A DNA stretch of 64,000 bases, from assembly GCF_009755355.1 (NCBI RefSeq), contig NZ_WQLB01000019.1:22151-86150 (forward strand). The letters run 5' to 3'. Made by a program: the position numbers and the translations under genes. Positions 12,642 through 21,850 of the stretch are shown here, one piece after another. Position 1 is the first letter of the stretch, and the number at the start of each line of letters is the position of its first letter. The notes below the pieces were generated by a model. The model made no database searches. It was given only the letters and a program-made list of their open reading frames with translations, and was not told the DNA's origin. This DNA comes from Deinococcus arboris (GTDB lineage: Bacteria > Deinococcota > Deinococci > Deinococcales > Deinococcaceae).

Positions 12642-13820
12642 ATGAAGCGACCAGCTGCTCTGTCTGTTCTGACGCTCTTGCCCCTGGCCCTGGCTGGCGG
12701 CGCGCCGCCCCCGGCCCCCGTGGTCCTGGCGGCGCCCACCCTGGCCGCCCCCGTGCGGGAGGTCACGCTGGCGGCGGCTCCCGACGGCACCCTGCACCTG
12801 GGGGCGGCGGTGGACAGCGGACGCTTTAACAGCGGGCGCGGCACCTTTACCGGGCGCGTGGTGCGGGTGTGGCGCGCCTCTGGCCAGGGCTGGGCACCCC
12901 TGGGTGACGTGCTGAATTACCGCCAGCCCCGCCCGGCCTCTAACCTGAATCTGGTGCTGGACCAGCGCGGCGCGCCGGCCATCGTCTGGAACGAGAACTA
13001 CGGCGACAACGATGTCGTAGAGCTGCGGGCCTGGCGTGAGGAGGCGGGCTGGACCGACTGGGGCGCACGCTACCTGGGGGACGACCTGCCGTATGCCGCC
13101 CGCACCCGCGCTGTGGCGGCCTGGGACGGCGAGATCGTCTTGGCCTGGGGCGAGTATCTGCGGAAGCCCGACGGCAGCCAGCTGACGGTGCGGCGCTGGA
13201 ATGCAGAGCAAAAAAGCTGGGTGCGTGGCCCGGCGTTTAACGACATTCGGGCCTTTTCCCGCACGCCTGCCCTGGCCCTGACCCGGACGGGGGCGCCCGT
13301 CGTGGCGTGGTTGCAGGGTGAGGTCACCGGGAGTCAGGTGCTGGCTGCCCGCTGGACAGGGCAGGCGTGGCAACCGCTGGGCGGGCCCCTGAACCGTGCC
13401 CCGGCCTACGTGGCCTCAACTCGACTGGCCCTGGACGGGCAAGACCGGCCCACCGCCGCGTGGCTGGAACAGGTCGGCGGGCAGGACACCCTGCTGGCCG
13501 CCCGCTGGACAGGGCAGGGGTGGCAGCCGCTGGGCGGGCCGGTCAGCCGCCTGTACGCCTCGTCGCCGTCGCTGGCGGTGGCCCCAGATGGGCAGGCGGT
13601 GCTGGCCTGGATTGAGGAGCGGCTCAGTGACGGCCTGGGGCAGATGCGCGCCGCCCGCTGGGACGGCCGGGCGTGGGTGACCTGGCCTGTGCTCAACCGT
13701 GACCCGCGCCGGGACGCCCGCTCGGCCTCGGTGGCAGTGGACGCAAAAGGCCACATCACCGCCGCGTGGCGCGAGGATGTGGCCGGGAAGTATGCAGTGC
13801 AACTAAGGCGGTTGCAGTAA
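12642..13820 (+). CDS. Secreted repeat protein, predicted beta-propeller
   Basis: 392 residues. A signal peptide (about 1-18, ALSVLTLLPLALAGG) is followed by five to six degenerate repeats of about 50-60 residues built around AARWTGQGWQPLGG, ALDGQDRPTAAWLE and SLAVAPDGQAVLAWIEE. The Trp-Gly pattern and repeat length suggest a sialidase- or kelch-like beta-propeller. No catalytic residues are evident, so binding or surface function is more likely. ATG 12642 has a good Shine-Dalgarno (GGAGG). It is divergent from murD across a 76-base gap. A dispersed repeat lies 43 bases downstream. Confidence 0.75.
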   Translation: MKRPAALSVLTLLPLALAGGAPPPAPVVLAAPTLAAPVREVTLAAAPDGTLHLGAAVDSGRFNSGRGTFTGRVVRVWRASGQGWAPLGDVLNYRQPRPASNLNLVLDQRGAPAIVWNENYGDNDVVELRAWREEAGWTDWGARYLGDDLPYAARTRAVAAWDGEIVLAWGEYLRKPDGSQLTVRRWNAEQKSWVRGPAFNDIRAFSRTPALALTRTGAPVVAWLQGEVTGSQVLAARWTGQAWQPLGGPLNRAPAYVASTRLALDGQDRPTAAWLEQVGGQDTLLAARWTGQGWQPLGGPVSRLYASSPSLAVAPDGQAVLAWIEERLSDGLGQMRAARWDGRAWVTWPVLNRDPRRDARSASVAVDAKGHITAAWREDVAGKYAVQLRRLQ

Positions 13821-13862
13821 GGCTGTCGGGCACGTTGTTTGGGACCGGTGGAGGCACGCCTT

Positions 13863-14018
13863 ATACGGACTCCGATTGAATCGTTTGCAAAAACGATGAA
13901 ATCCGAGCAGACTTGCAAAGCTGCGCAGCAGAGCGAGAAGGAGAAAAACGGGTTCCGAGCGTAGAGCAGACACATCGGCTCTTTCCCAATGTGTCCGCGA
14001 AACAGACGGAATCCGTAT
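13863..14018 (+). repeat. Dispersed TIR repeat, copy B (best-preserved ends)
   Basis: 156 bp. ATACGGACTCCG at 13863-13874 and CGGAATCCGTAT at 14007-14018 are inverted repeats matching at 11 of 12 positions. The inside carries TTTGCAAAAACGATG, CGAGCAGACTTGCAAAGC and CAGCAGAGCGAG, shared with copies A and C-E. The following 14019-14265 stretch, up to the trmFO stop, shows no gene that I can support. Confidence 0.85.
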
Positions 14019-14265
14019 GATGCGCGCCAGCCCCACCGGTTGCACAACAAGTCTGATCCGAATGGGCTCTGGGTCTGATGCAGGCGAATTGACGCTGTCC
14101 CAGTGCATGGACGCGACAGGCGGCGTTCGTCTGAGCCGCGTCGCTCTGGAAGAGGTTAACCGCTGCCAGGACTCTGGGCCAAGCGGCGGTCTACTGACTG
14201 CATCCAAAGCCCGCTCTGCTGCCCAGGCCTCTTGCTCTAGAGGCCCTTGGGCTCTAGTTCTACTC

Positions 14266-15678
<1,413 letters not shown>

Positions 15679-15724
15679 CCGGCCAGTGTAGGCGATAGGG
15701 GAGGGGGCGTTTGTGGGGTGGGGG

Positions 15725-16129
15725 CTACGCGTGCGGCGTAGTACGGCGGCGCCAGAGCAGCAGTGCCGCGAGCACTCCTTCCCAGACAGCGCTGATGGTC
15801 AGGGACAGCAGGAGCCAGAGCGGCAGCAAAAACACCAGATACAGAACTGCCTCGCCCAACATCAGATAAATAGAGGGTGACAGGAGCAGCACATAAAGGA
15901 TGAAAGGCGGGAGAATCAGAAGCGCGGTTCGGCTCCAGGCGCGGCCCACCAGTCTGCGGCCAAAGTGTGCAGGTTCACTGGACCGCCGATATTTATATGA
16001 CAGGCGCCCTGTGGGGATGGGCGGTGCCGGTGTTTCTCTGGCGCGCCACACTGGCAACCACAGCGCCAGAGCCAGCATGACCAACCCCAGAGGCAGAGCG
16101 GCCAGCGGTTCACTCAGCAGGATGCTCAT
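15725..16129 (-). CDS. Small membrane protein, unknown family
   Basis: 134 residues with an N-terminal hydrophobic helix (LPLGLVMLALALWLPVW), a basic middle (RLSYKYRRSSEPAHFGRRL) and two further hydrophobic helices near the C-terminus (LILPPFILYVLLLSPSIYLML and LVFLLPLWLLLSLTISAVW). I recognise no family. TAGGCT at 16136-16141 sits six bases before ATG 16129, supporting a leaderless start. It is the last of a minus-strand run between the DUF218 gene and trmFO. Confidence 0.65.
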   Translation of the reverse strand: MSILLSEPLAALPLGLVMLALALWLPVWRARETPAPPIPTGRLSYKYRRSSEPAHFGRRLVGRAWSRTALLILPPFILYVLLLSPSIYLMLGEAVLYLVFLLPLWLLLSLTISAVWEGVLAALLLWRRRTTPHA

Positions 16130-16177
16130 GGCTATAGCCTAGAGCAGGCTGCGTGTGCACTCCGCAGAACTTGCGTC

Positions 16178-16975
16178 CTACCGCTCTGGCGTGCCGCCCA
16201 ACATCGCCTTCACGCGCGACAGCCCCTCATACACCAGAATCCGCGTGGCGTACAGGCGGTCATGTGGAAAGGGCAGGGTCAGATCAAAGCGCGTTTCGGG
16301 CGCCGGCACGCTGGTCACCGTCACCCCTTGCGCCCGGAACAGCGCGGCGGCCCGGCGGGAGTGGCTGGGGGTGGTCACCAGCAGGACCCGCCGCCACTGC
16401 CGGGCACGAGCCAGGTCGCGCACCCGCGCCGCCTCGTCCCGCGTGGTGGTCACGTTGGCCAGGGTGAAGACCTGTGGCCCGGCGGCTCCGTACAGCGCGC
16501 GAATGTGCGCCTGTTCAATGGCGCTCATCTTGGGGCACCCCCGCGGCCCAAGCCGCCCCGACTGCTCTGAGACGGTCACTACGGGCGCGTACCCCGCCCG
16601 CCACAACTCCAGGCCGCGCACCAAGCGCGCCAGACTGCTGGGCTCCAGAACCGCCGAGCCGCACTGCACGCCGCCGCCCAGAATCACGATGGCGTCGGCC
16701 TGTACGGGCGACTGCGCCAGCGTCAGGGCGTTGAGGGGTGCGCGCAGGATGGGGGTAAGCAGGCACAGGGCCAGCGCAAAGGCCAGGGCCGCCGCCCCCA
16801 CGCGCAGACCTCGCCAGGTCGGTGCCCACGCGCCCGCTGCGCCGCACAGTCCCACAAGTGTCAGCATCAGCGGGGCAGGCGCCCGCACCTCGCCAAAAAA
16901 AGCGGCCAGGACACCCAGGGCGGCCCCCAGGGCCACGCCACCCACCACCGACGGCCACCGCACGAAACGCTGCAT
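16178..16975 (-). CDS. DUF218/YdcF-family membrane protein (ElyC/SanA-like)
   Basis: 265 residues. Several N-terminal hydrophobic helices (about 1-85) precede a soluble domain starting ADAIVILGGG, with a TTTRDEAARVRDL motif and VLLVTTPSHSRRAAALFRAQG, the DUF218 hallmarks. E. coli ElyC and SanA of this family affect envelope integrity, but the reaction is not settled. The start at ATG 16975 follows a TAAACT -10 (16983-16988) by seven bases. The divergent DUF305 gene starts 42 bases away, its own -10 lying in the same gap. Confidence 0.8.
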   Translation of the reverse strand: MQRFVRWPSVVGGVALGAALGVLAAFFGEVRAPAPLMLTLVGLCGAAGAWAPTWRGLRVGAAALAFALALCLLTPILRAPLNALTLAQSPVQADAIVILGGGVQCGSAVLEPSSLARLVRGLELWRAGYAPVVTVSEQSGRLGPRGCPKMSAIEQAHIRALYGAAGPQVFTLANVTTTRDEAARVRDLARARQWRRVLLVTTPSHSRRAAALFRAQGVTVTSVPAPETRFDLTLPFPHDRLYATRILVYEGLSRVKAMLGGTPER

Positions 16976-17016
16976 CCGGGGCAGTTTACCCAGGCGCCCC
17001 TTTCTATACTCCGGGG

Positions 17017-17619
17017 ATGCGCCGCGCTGCTGTTCCTGCCCTGCTGGTTCTGGTCACCCTGGTGGCGGCCGCCCTGCTGCTCACCCCCCGCCTGATGCCG
17101 CCCACAGAACACAGCCGCGAGGTGCGCTTTGTCCGCGAGATGATTCAGCACCACACGCAGGCGGTGGACATGGCCCTGCAGGTCCGTGAGCAGAGTGCCG
17201 ACGCCACCTTGCGGACTGTGGCACTGGACATCCTGCTTTCGCAGCAGGAGCAGATTGGGCAGATGCGCGGCTGGCTGACCCTATGGCACCGGCCCTGGGG
17301 CGGCCCAGGCATGAGCGCCGACCACGCCCGCATGATGGGCATGGCGACCCAGGCCGAGGTGAACCGCATTGGCACCCTGCTGCCCGCGCAGGCTGAGGTG
17401 CAGTTTCTCCAGCTGATGACCCGGCATCATCAGGGCGCCCTGACGATGGTGGCTCCGGTGCTGGAGGGCCGCGTGCAGCCCGCCGTGGAGGCCCTGGCCC
17501 GCCAGATTCAGTCCACCCAGGCCGCCGAGATTCGTCTGATGACTACTCTGCTGGCAGACCGCGGGGCTAAACCGTTACCAGCCCCGGCAGGAATGGGCGC
17601 AGGTGAGCATCAACATTAA
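17017..17619 (+). CDS. DUF305 (ferritin-like four-helix) exported protein
   Basis: 200 residues. One N-terminal hydrophobic anchor (AVPALLVLVTLVAAALLL) precedes two DUF305 copies marked by FVREMIQHHTQAVDMAL and FLQLMTRHHQGALTM, each with the paired histidines of this family. Function is not established; some members are associated with metal or copper. ATG 17017 follows TATACT (17005-17010) by six bases, so the shorter start is chosen over the open upstream frame. The C-terminus ends GEHQH. Confidence 0.82.
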   Translation: MRRAAVPALLVLVTLVAAALLLTPRLMPPTEHSREVRFVREMIQHHTQAVDMALQVREQSADATLRTVALDILLSQQEQIGQMRGWLTLWHRPWGGPGMSADHARMMGMATQAEVNRIGTLLPAQAEVQFLQLMTRHHQGALTMVAPVLEGRVQPAVEALARQIQSTQAAEIRLMTTLLADRGAKPLPAPAGMGAGEHQH

Positions 17620-17912
17620 AGAGCCGCGCGACGCTTGTTGAACTGGGCAGCCCTAGCTTCTCCTTTCATACGAGACTGCTCTGACGGCAAGTCTTGTTGG
17701 ACAGGCACTGTTCCGCCTTGCTAGCCAATCATCACAACTCCGAAGGATCTGCCCGCCTGATGACTGGACTCCGTGCGGCCTGGCTGCTGGGTGCACTGCT
17801 CTACACAGGCGCCGCCTCTGCCGTCTTTCACTCTTGACGCCGATGCCCAGCAGTAGCCAGCACAGCTCGGCCGGCCTCCCCACTTACGCCGCTTGACCAG
17901 GTACTCCTGACC
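17620..17912. other. Gap with possible remnant of a secreted-protein gene
   Basis: Only one thing stands out. An ATG near 17759 opens a 25-codon frame (MTGLRAAWLLGALLYTGAAS and five more residues) that looks like a signal peptide and then stops. It may be the front end of a deleted exported-protein gene. I see no promoter or intact gene. Confidence 0.3.
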
Positions 17913-18221
17913 CTATCCCAGTTCTTCGTCCCAGTCGTCCTGTTTCCCCACTCGTCTGGCCCTGCGGCGTTCCTCTTTGCCAGCTTTGCGTTTGGGGCGC
18001 GGCGGCAGGGCCAGAATGTAGGGCCGCTCGGGCTGGCACGGCGCCGGCACCTCGCCCAGCGTCTCGCCGGGGTCAGCGGTGCGGAGGTTGCCCGCCACAT
18101 GCAGGTGGCGCTCGCCGCAGTAAGGGCAGGCGTCCACCACCCAGAACATCACGCGGGTGCCGGGCATATCGCGCAGGGTCACGTAAGCCATCTGGGGGGT
18201 CCGCCGCTCCTTCTTGCCCAT
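17913..18221 (-). CDS. Small basic hypothetical protein with zinc-ribbon-like CPYCGERH motif
   Basis: 102 residues from ATG 18221 (MGKKERRTPQMAYVTL). A CPYCGERHLHVAG segment and a later single Cys suggest a partial zinc knuckle. The C-terminus is strongly basic (PRPKRKAGKEERRRARR) and then acidic. An upstream in-frame GTG at 18251 exists, but TAGGCT at 18230-18235 lies eight bases before ATG 18221, which favours the short form. Function unknown; binding to nucleic acid is possible from the charge. Confidence 0.65.
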   Translation of the reverse strand: MGKKERRTPQMAYVTLRDMPGTRVMFWVVDACPYCGERHLHVAGNLRTADPGETLGEVPAPCQPERPYILALPPRPKRKAGKEERRRARRVGKQDDWDEELG

Positions 18222-18297
18222 AGGGGCGCAGCCTAACCTGGGCACCCACACCTGTCTGTGGCCAGGGCAAGGTTTAGCGGCCCTGCGCTCTGCTCAG

Positions 18298-19161
18298 CTA
18301 CACGTCTTCGTCACCCTCTTTCATGTAGGTCACCACGCTGCGGCAGTGGGTCAGGCCGGCGCGCGCATACAGGGCGCGGGCTGGTTTCATGTGGTCGTGG
18401 GCGCGCGCGCGCAGCGTACGGACTTCGGGGTGGGTCTCGGCCTCGGCGGCGGCCAGGGCCAGCAGGGTCAGGCCGTAGCCCTGGCCGCGCTCGGCGGGAT
18501 GCACCGCCACATAGGTCACGTCGGCTCGCCCATCGTCAGGGCTGAATTCCAGTTCGGCAAAGCCCACCGGCTGCTCGCCGCGCATCAGGGCCACCAGGCG
18601 CACGTCGTCACGGGCAAAGTGGCTGTCCATCTGTTCCGGGGTCCAGGTCAGCCGCTCGGCCCAGGTGTCCTCGCTGGCCCGGAACAGCTCGCGGTACGCC
18701 GCCAGCGGCAGCTGCCGCGAAATGCGGTGGCCGGCAGGCGCGCAGGCGTGGGGGGTCAGGCGGGACAGGGGCGCGTCGTAAAAGGCCGTGGTGTGCATGG
18801 GCGAAAAGCCCTCGTCTTCCAGTGCCGAGCGCACCGGCAGGTTGTCGCGCGCCGCGAAGGCGTACACCGGCAGTCCGTCGGCGTGGGCCAGGGCGCGGCG
18901 CAGCAGGGTGCTCAGGTGGGCGTCTCCTTCACCCACCGGGCCTTCCATCACCAGGCCGTCATGAAACGGTGAGAGGGCGCAGTACGCCACCACGCCCTCC
19001 TCGCCCGCCTCGACCAGGCAGGTGCTGTCTTCACACTCGGCCCGTAAGTCCCGCTCGGTGCGCGCGCCCGGCGAGAACACCTCACGTTCGGGCGCGTCGT
19101 CCATCCAGTTCAGCAGGGCAAGCACATCGGGAACATCGGCGGCCAGCATGGGACGAATCAT
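18298..19161 (-). CDS. GNAT-family N-acetyltransferase, two-domain
   Basis: 287 residues. The C-terminal GNAT domain shows the acetyl-CoA-binding motif VAVHPAERGQGYGLTLL (the R/Q-x-x-G-x-G/A pattern) and a final YARAGLTHCRSVVTYM strand. The N-terminal half (IRPMLAADVPDVLALLNWMD, then FAARDNLPVRSALEDEGF) looks like a second, degenerate GNAT domain. Substrate unknown. ATG 19161 is preceded by GGAGGT eight bases upstream, so this gene uses a Shine-Dalgarno. Divergent from the DUF4258-like gene. Confidence 0.8.
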   Translation of the reverse strand: MIRPMLAADVPDVLALLNWMDDAPEREVFSPGARTERDLRAECEDSTCLVEAGEEGVVAYCALSPFHDGLVMEGPVGEGDAHLSTLLRRALAHADGLPVYAFAARDNLPVRSALEDEGFSPMHTTAFYDAPLSRLTPHACAPAGHRISRQLPLAAYRELFRASEDTWAERLTWTPEQMDSHFARDDVRLVALMRGEQPVGFAELEFSPDDGRADVTYVAVHPAERGQGYGLTLLALAAAEAETHPEVRTLRARAHDHMKPARALYARAGLTHCRSVVTYMKEGDEDV

Positions 19162-19288
19162 CGTGGTCTTACCTCCAGAGAGAAGGTGAGCGAAGAAGCC
19201 GGGTGTAACACCGAACACCTTCAGGGTAGACACCCGCCGCCGGGCCTGTCTGCCCCGCAGCTCACGCCGCGCCGGGCCGGGCGCGTGG

Positions 19289-19309
19289 TATGCTGCCCGC
19301 ATGCCCTGA
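19289..19309 (+). promoter_or_regulatory. Leaderless-type -10 before an ATG-CCC-TGA mini-ORF
   Basis: TATGCT at 19289-19294 is followed six bases later by ATG CCC TGA (19301-19309), a two-codon frame. It lies in the leader of the gene starting at 19433. This could be the promoter for that gene; whether the mini-ORF is translated is unknown. Confidence 0.35.
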
Positions 19310-19432
19310 ACAGGGTACGCCGCCTGCCTCCCCACAGACACGAAGCCGTGTTTGAGGGGCCTTTTCTTTTTCAGAAGAGGGCGGCCGACGCGCCGCTGGG
19401 CAGGAGGGTTTCTTCCGGAGGTGAAGGTCGCC

Positions 19433-20095
19433 GTGACGAAACAGACTGCCCAGAAAATGGCCGCGCCCCTGGGGCGCCGCTCGCAGGAGCCTCAGGCCGC
19501 CCGGCCGCGTGAGGTCCAGGCCAGCACGGATCTGCTGTCGCTGCGCGCGCAGCTGGCCCGCGCTGAAAAGGCCGCCCGCCGCACCCCGGCGCCGCCGCCC
19601 CCACGGCCCGCCGCCCTGCAAACCCCCCTCAAGCCGCAGCGTCAGGCCGAATTACTGGGCGTGACCACCGATGATTTCAGCCTGGCCCGCGCCCACGCTC
19701 AGCTGCGGGACGCGGTGTATGACAGCCGCTATCACCTGTGTCCCCACGCCATCAGCCACGCCCGCGCCGAGGGCTTTCTGGAACACGACGTGCTCAACGT
19801 CCTGCTCACCGGGCGCGTTCGGGCGGTGTACACCGACGACCGTCGCTGGCTGGTGTGCGGCTACTTCGCAGCCTGTGGGGTGGCGCTGCCGCTGCATGTG
19901 GTGGCCCAGCCGCAGCGGGACGGCTTTGTGGACATCGTGACGGCCTTTGTGCCCAAGCACCCGCACCACATCATCAGTCGGGCACGCCTGGCCGTCATGC
20001 TGCGCTACGACGACCAAACGGTGCGGGCGCGCACTGCCCACGCTGGGAACCGCGTGGGCCACCGGGGCAAAGGTCGCTGGAAAAAGAGCGCATAA
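19433..20095 (+). CDS. Hypothetical protein with C-terminal DUF4258-like domain
   Basis: 220 residues. The N-terminal 85 residues are Gln/Ala/Pro/Arg-rich and probably disordered. From about residue 95 it reads YDSRYHLCPHAISHARAEGF, then DVLNVLLTGRVRAVYTDD and RWLVCGYFAACGVALPLHVV, then VDIVTAFVP, the His/Asp/strand order of DUF4258, a fold related to small toxins of the RelE/BrnT type. No antitoxin gene is adjacent. The GTG at 19433 is chosen for its GGAGGTGA Shine-Dalgarno at 19417-19424. Confidence 0.65.
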   Translation: MTKQTAQKMAAPLGRRSQEPQAARPREVQASTDLLSLRAQLARAEKAARRTPAPPPPRPAALQTPLKPQRQAELLGVTTDDFSLARAHAQLRDAVYDSRYHLCPHAISHARAEGFLEHDVLNVLLTGRVRAVYTDDRRWLVCGYFAACGVALPLHVVAQPQRDGFVDIVTAFVPKHPHHIISRARLAVMLRYDDQTVRARTAHAGNRVGHRGKGRWKKSA

Positions 20096-20122
20096 GACGG
20101 GTGGCACCAGCCCAGAAGAGGA

Positions 20123-20158
20123 GGGCGCCGAATTGCCTTCAGAGGAGAGGCGCCCCTT
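20123..20158 (+). terminator. Weak hairpin after the DUF4258-like gene
   Basis: GGGCGCC (20123-20129) and GGCGCCC (20149-20155) can pair, followed by CTTCG. There is no good T run, so termination here is uncertain. Confidence 0.3.
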
Positions 20159-20346
20159 CGCATTCGGCCTGGTGGGGATATTTCACGGCGGACCCAGAGC
20201 AGCTGAGGGAAGAGACCTTAACCGCTCTGGAGCAAAAAAAGCTCAACAGACAGCGGTGTGGGCGGCATAGAGAGGCGCCCTCTGACCCCAGGGGGAGCTG
20301 GGAGCCTACTCTGCGGTGCCTTGGCTGGTCATGTGGAGAAAACACT

Positions 20347-20743
20347 CAGGCTCACCCGTTTTAACAGGCCTTCGTCAGAAGGGGTTTTCATGGCTGGGCA
20401 GGCTCCACAACCGCGTTTACTCGACATCGTGCAGGTTGTGCTAGAGCGCCCACTGATGTATACGGCGTGCGGCTCATACAACGAGGTCGTCGCGTTCATT
20501 GAGGGGTACCACATCGGACATCGTCCAGCCGGAACCCTGTGGTTCGAGTTCCTCAACTGGTTGCGTGAACACCTTGGAGAAGGCGAAGGGAGACTCATAC
20601 TCTGATTCCGCCAGACATTCCAAGATGACACTACGGCTCTTCAGGAATTGAGGTCGCTGTACAACCGATTTATTCAGCATCAAGCGGAATCACGAGTAGC
20701 CCTGGTTGAACAATGACAAAGTCCTGTTAAACGGGTGAGCCTG
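20347..20743 (+). mobile_element. 397-bp non-autonomous element with 21-22 bp terminal inverted repeats and 3-bp duplication
   Basis: The left end CAGGCTCACCCGTTTTAAC… (20347-20368) is matched in reverse complement by the right end (20723-20743), with one T added or lost. The element is flanked on both sides by ACT (20344-20346 and 20744-20746), a plausible 3-bp target-site duplication. Inside is one small, interrupted gene and no transposase, so movement would need an enzyme supplied in trans. Confidence 0.65.
20390..20716 (+). pseudogene. Small soluble protein gene with in-frame TGA, inside the TIR element
   Basis: The frame starts at ATG 20390 with a Shine-Dalgarno-like AAGGGG. It encodes MAGQAPQPRLLDIVQVVLER, then PLMYTACGSYNEVVAFIEGY, and reaches TGA at 20603-20605 after 71 codons. 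The same frame then continues for 36 codons (FRQTFQDDTTALQELRSLYN…) to a TGA at 20714-20716. The two halves together look like a family of small uncharacterised, possibly immunity-like proteins with an RPxMY start and a C-terminal LxxFxxxF helix, from memory rather than a search. It could be a nonsense mutant or a 71-residue short product. Confidence 0.55.
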
Positions 20744-20814
20744 ACTGGTGGAACAGCATCAAAGGAGAGGGTGACGGGGAAAGCCTGAAGAGCTGGATGG
20801 CTCGGCCATGTGGA

Positions 20815-21849
20815 TCAGCTGACGGGCTCCAGCTTCAGGCCCCGTCGCAGGGCGTCCAGACTGCGGGCCACAAAGTTTCTGGAGACCGGAGCAGCTGGGG
20901 CAAAGCGTTCGCTGGCATGGTAAGCCCCTTCGACCTCGTCCCACTCGCAGGGCACCCCGGCCGCCCGCAGGCGCTGGGCGTACAGGCGGGCTTCGTCGTA
21001 AAACAGGTCAAGTGTGCCTGCGCCGATCCAGGCCGGAGCCAGACCAGCCAGGTGTTCGCGGCGGGCTGGGGCGGCGTACTCGGGGGCGCTCTCCCACTGC
21101 GGGGCACGGCCCAGATACGCTGTCCAGCCCAGCTGGTTTGAAGCGGGCGTCCAGACGAACTCGCCGCGTCCACCGTGGTCGGTTCTCAGCACCGTGCGGT
21201 CGTCCAGCATGGGGTACAGCAACAGCTGAAAGGCCAGCGGCACGCCCTCGTCGTGGGCCAGTTGAGCCAGCGCGGCGGCCAGGCCGGCGCCGGCGCTGTC
21301 TCCAGCCACGGCAATTTGCGCGGGGTCCAGCCCGAGCGCGGGGGCCTGCGCCGTCAGCCAGGTCAGGGCCGCAAAGCAGTCGTTCAGCGGTCCCGGAAAC
21401 GGGGTCTGCGGAGCCAGGCGGTAGTCCACATTGACCACCAGTAGCCCCAACTCGGTGGCGTAGCGCGCGCACTGGGCGTGGTAGGCCGCCGCCGAGCCGG
21501 TGACAAACCCCCCGCCGTGGATGTACAGCAGGGCGGCCGTGGGTGGTCTGCCCTGGCCTGGCCGGTACAGCAACACGGGCACGTCTGGGTCGCCGGAGCG
21601 GCCAGGCACCGTCCGGGCCTCGACCTGCACGCCGCTGGGCAGCGGAAAGCGCGCGGGGAGGCGCCGCATGACCGCCACCAGGGGCCGCGTGAACGAGGGG
21701 GTCCGGAGCCGCAGCAGCGGCGTTCGCAGCTCTGGGTGCAGGTGCCCGTAGGTGCGGGCCCGCCGGCCCGTCAGCCAGAGCCCCAGGGCAGCGGCGGCCC
21801 CCCAGCTCAGCCAGCGGCGCCGCTGCCCCGTCTTCACGAGGAGGCGCAC
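20815..21849 (-). CDS. HSL-family alpha/beta-hydrolase (esterase/lipase)
   Basis: About 344 residues. The oxyanion motif YIHGGGFVTGS, nucleophile elbow VAGDSAGAG, an Asp in the GTLDLFYDEARLYAQRL region and the terminal His in EGAYHASERF form the hormone-sensitive-lipase catalytic set. An N-terminal hydrophobic stretch (WLSWGAAAALGLWL) may anchor it. The start is uncertain: GTG 21849 or a TTG at 21864. It directly follows the P450 gene, and the three genes marR, P450 and esterase appear to form one operon. The natural ester substrate is unknown. Confidence 0.85.
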   Translation of the reverse strand: MRLLVKTGQRRRWLSWGAAAALGLWLTGRRARTYGHLHPELRTPLLRLRTPSFTRPLVAVMRRLPARFPLPSGVQVEARTVPGRSGDPDVPVLLYRPGQGRPPTAALLYIHGGGFVTGSAAAYHAQCARYATELGLLVVNVDYRLAPQTPFPGPLNDCFAALTWLTAQAPALGLDPAQIAVAGDSAGAGLAAALAQLAHDEGVPLAFQLLLYPMLDDRTVLRTDHGGRGEFVWTPASNQLGWTAYLGRAPQWESAPEYAAPARREHLAGLAPAWIGAGTLDLFYDEARLYAQRLRAAGVPCEWDEVEGAYHASERFAPAAPVSRNFVARSLDALRRGLKLEPVS

Positions 21850-21850
21850 G

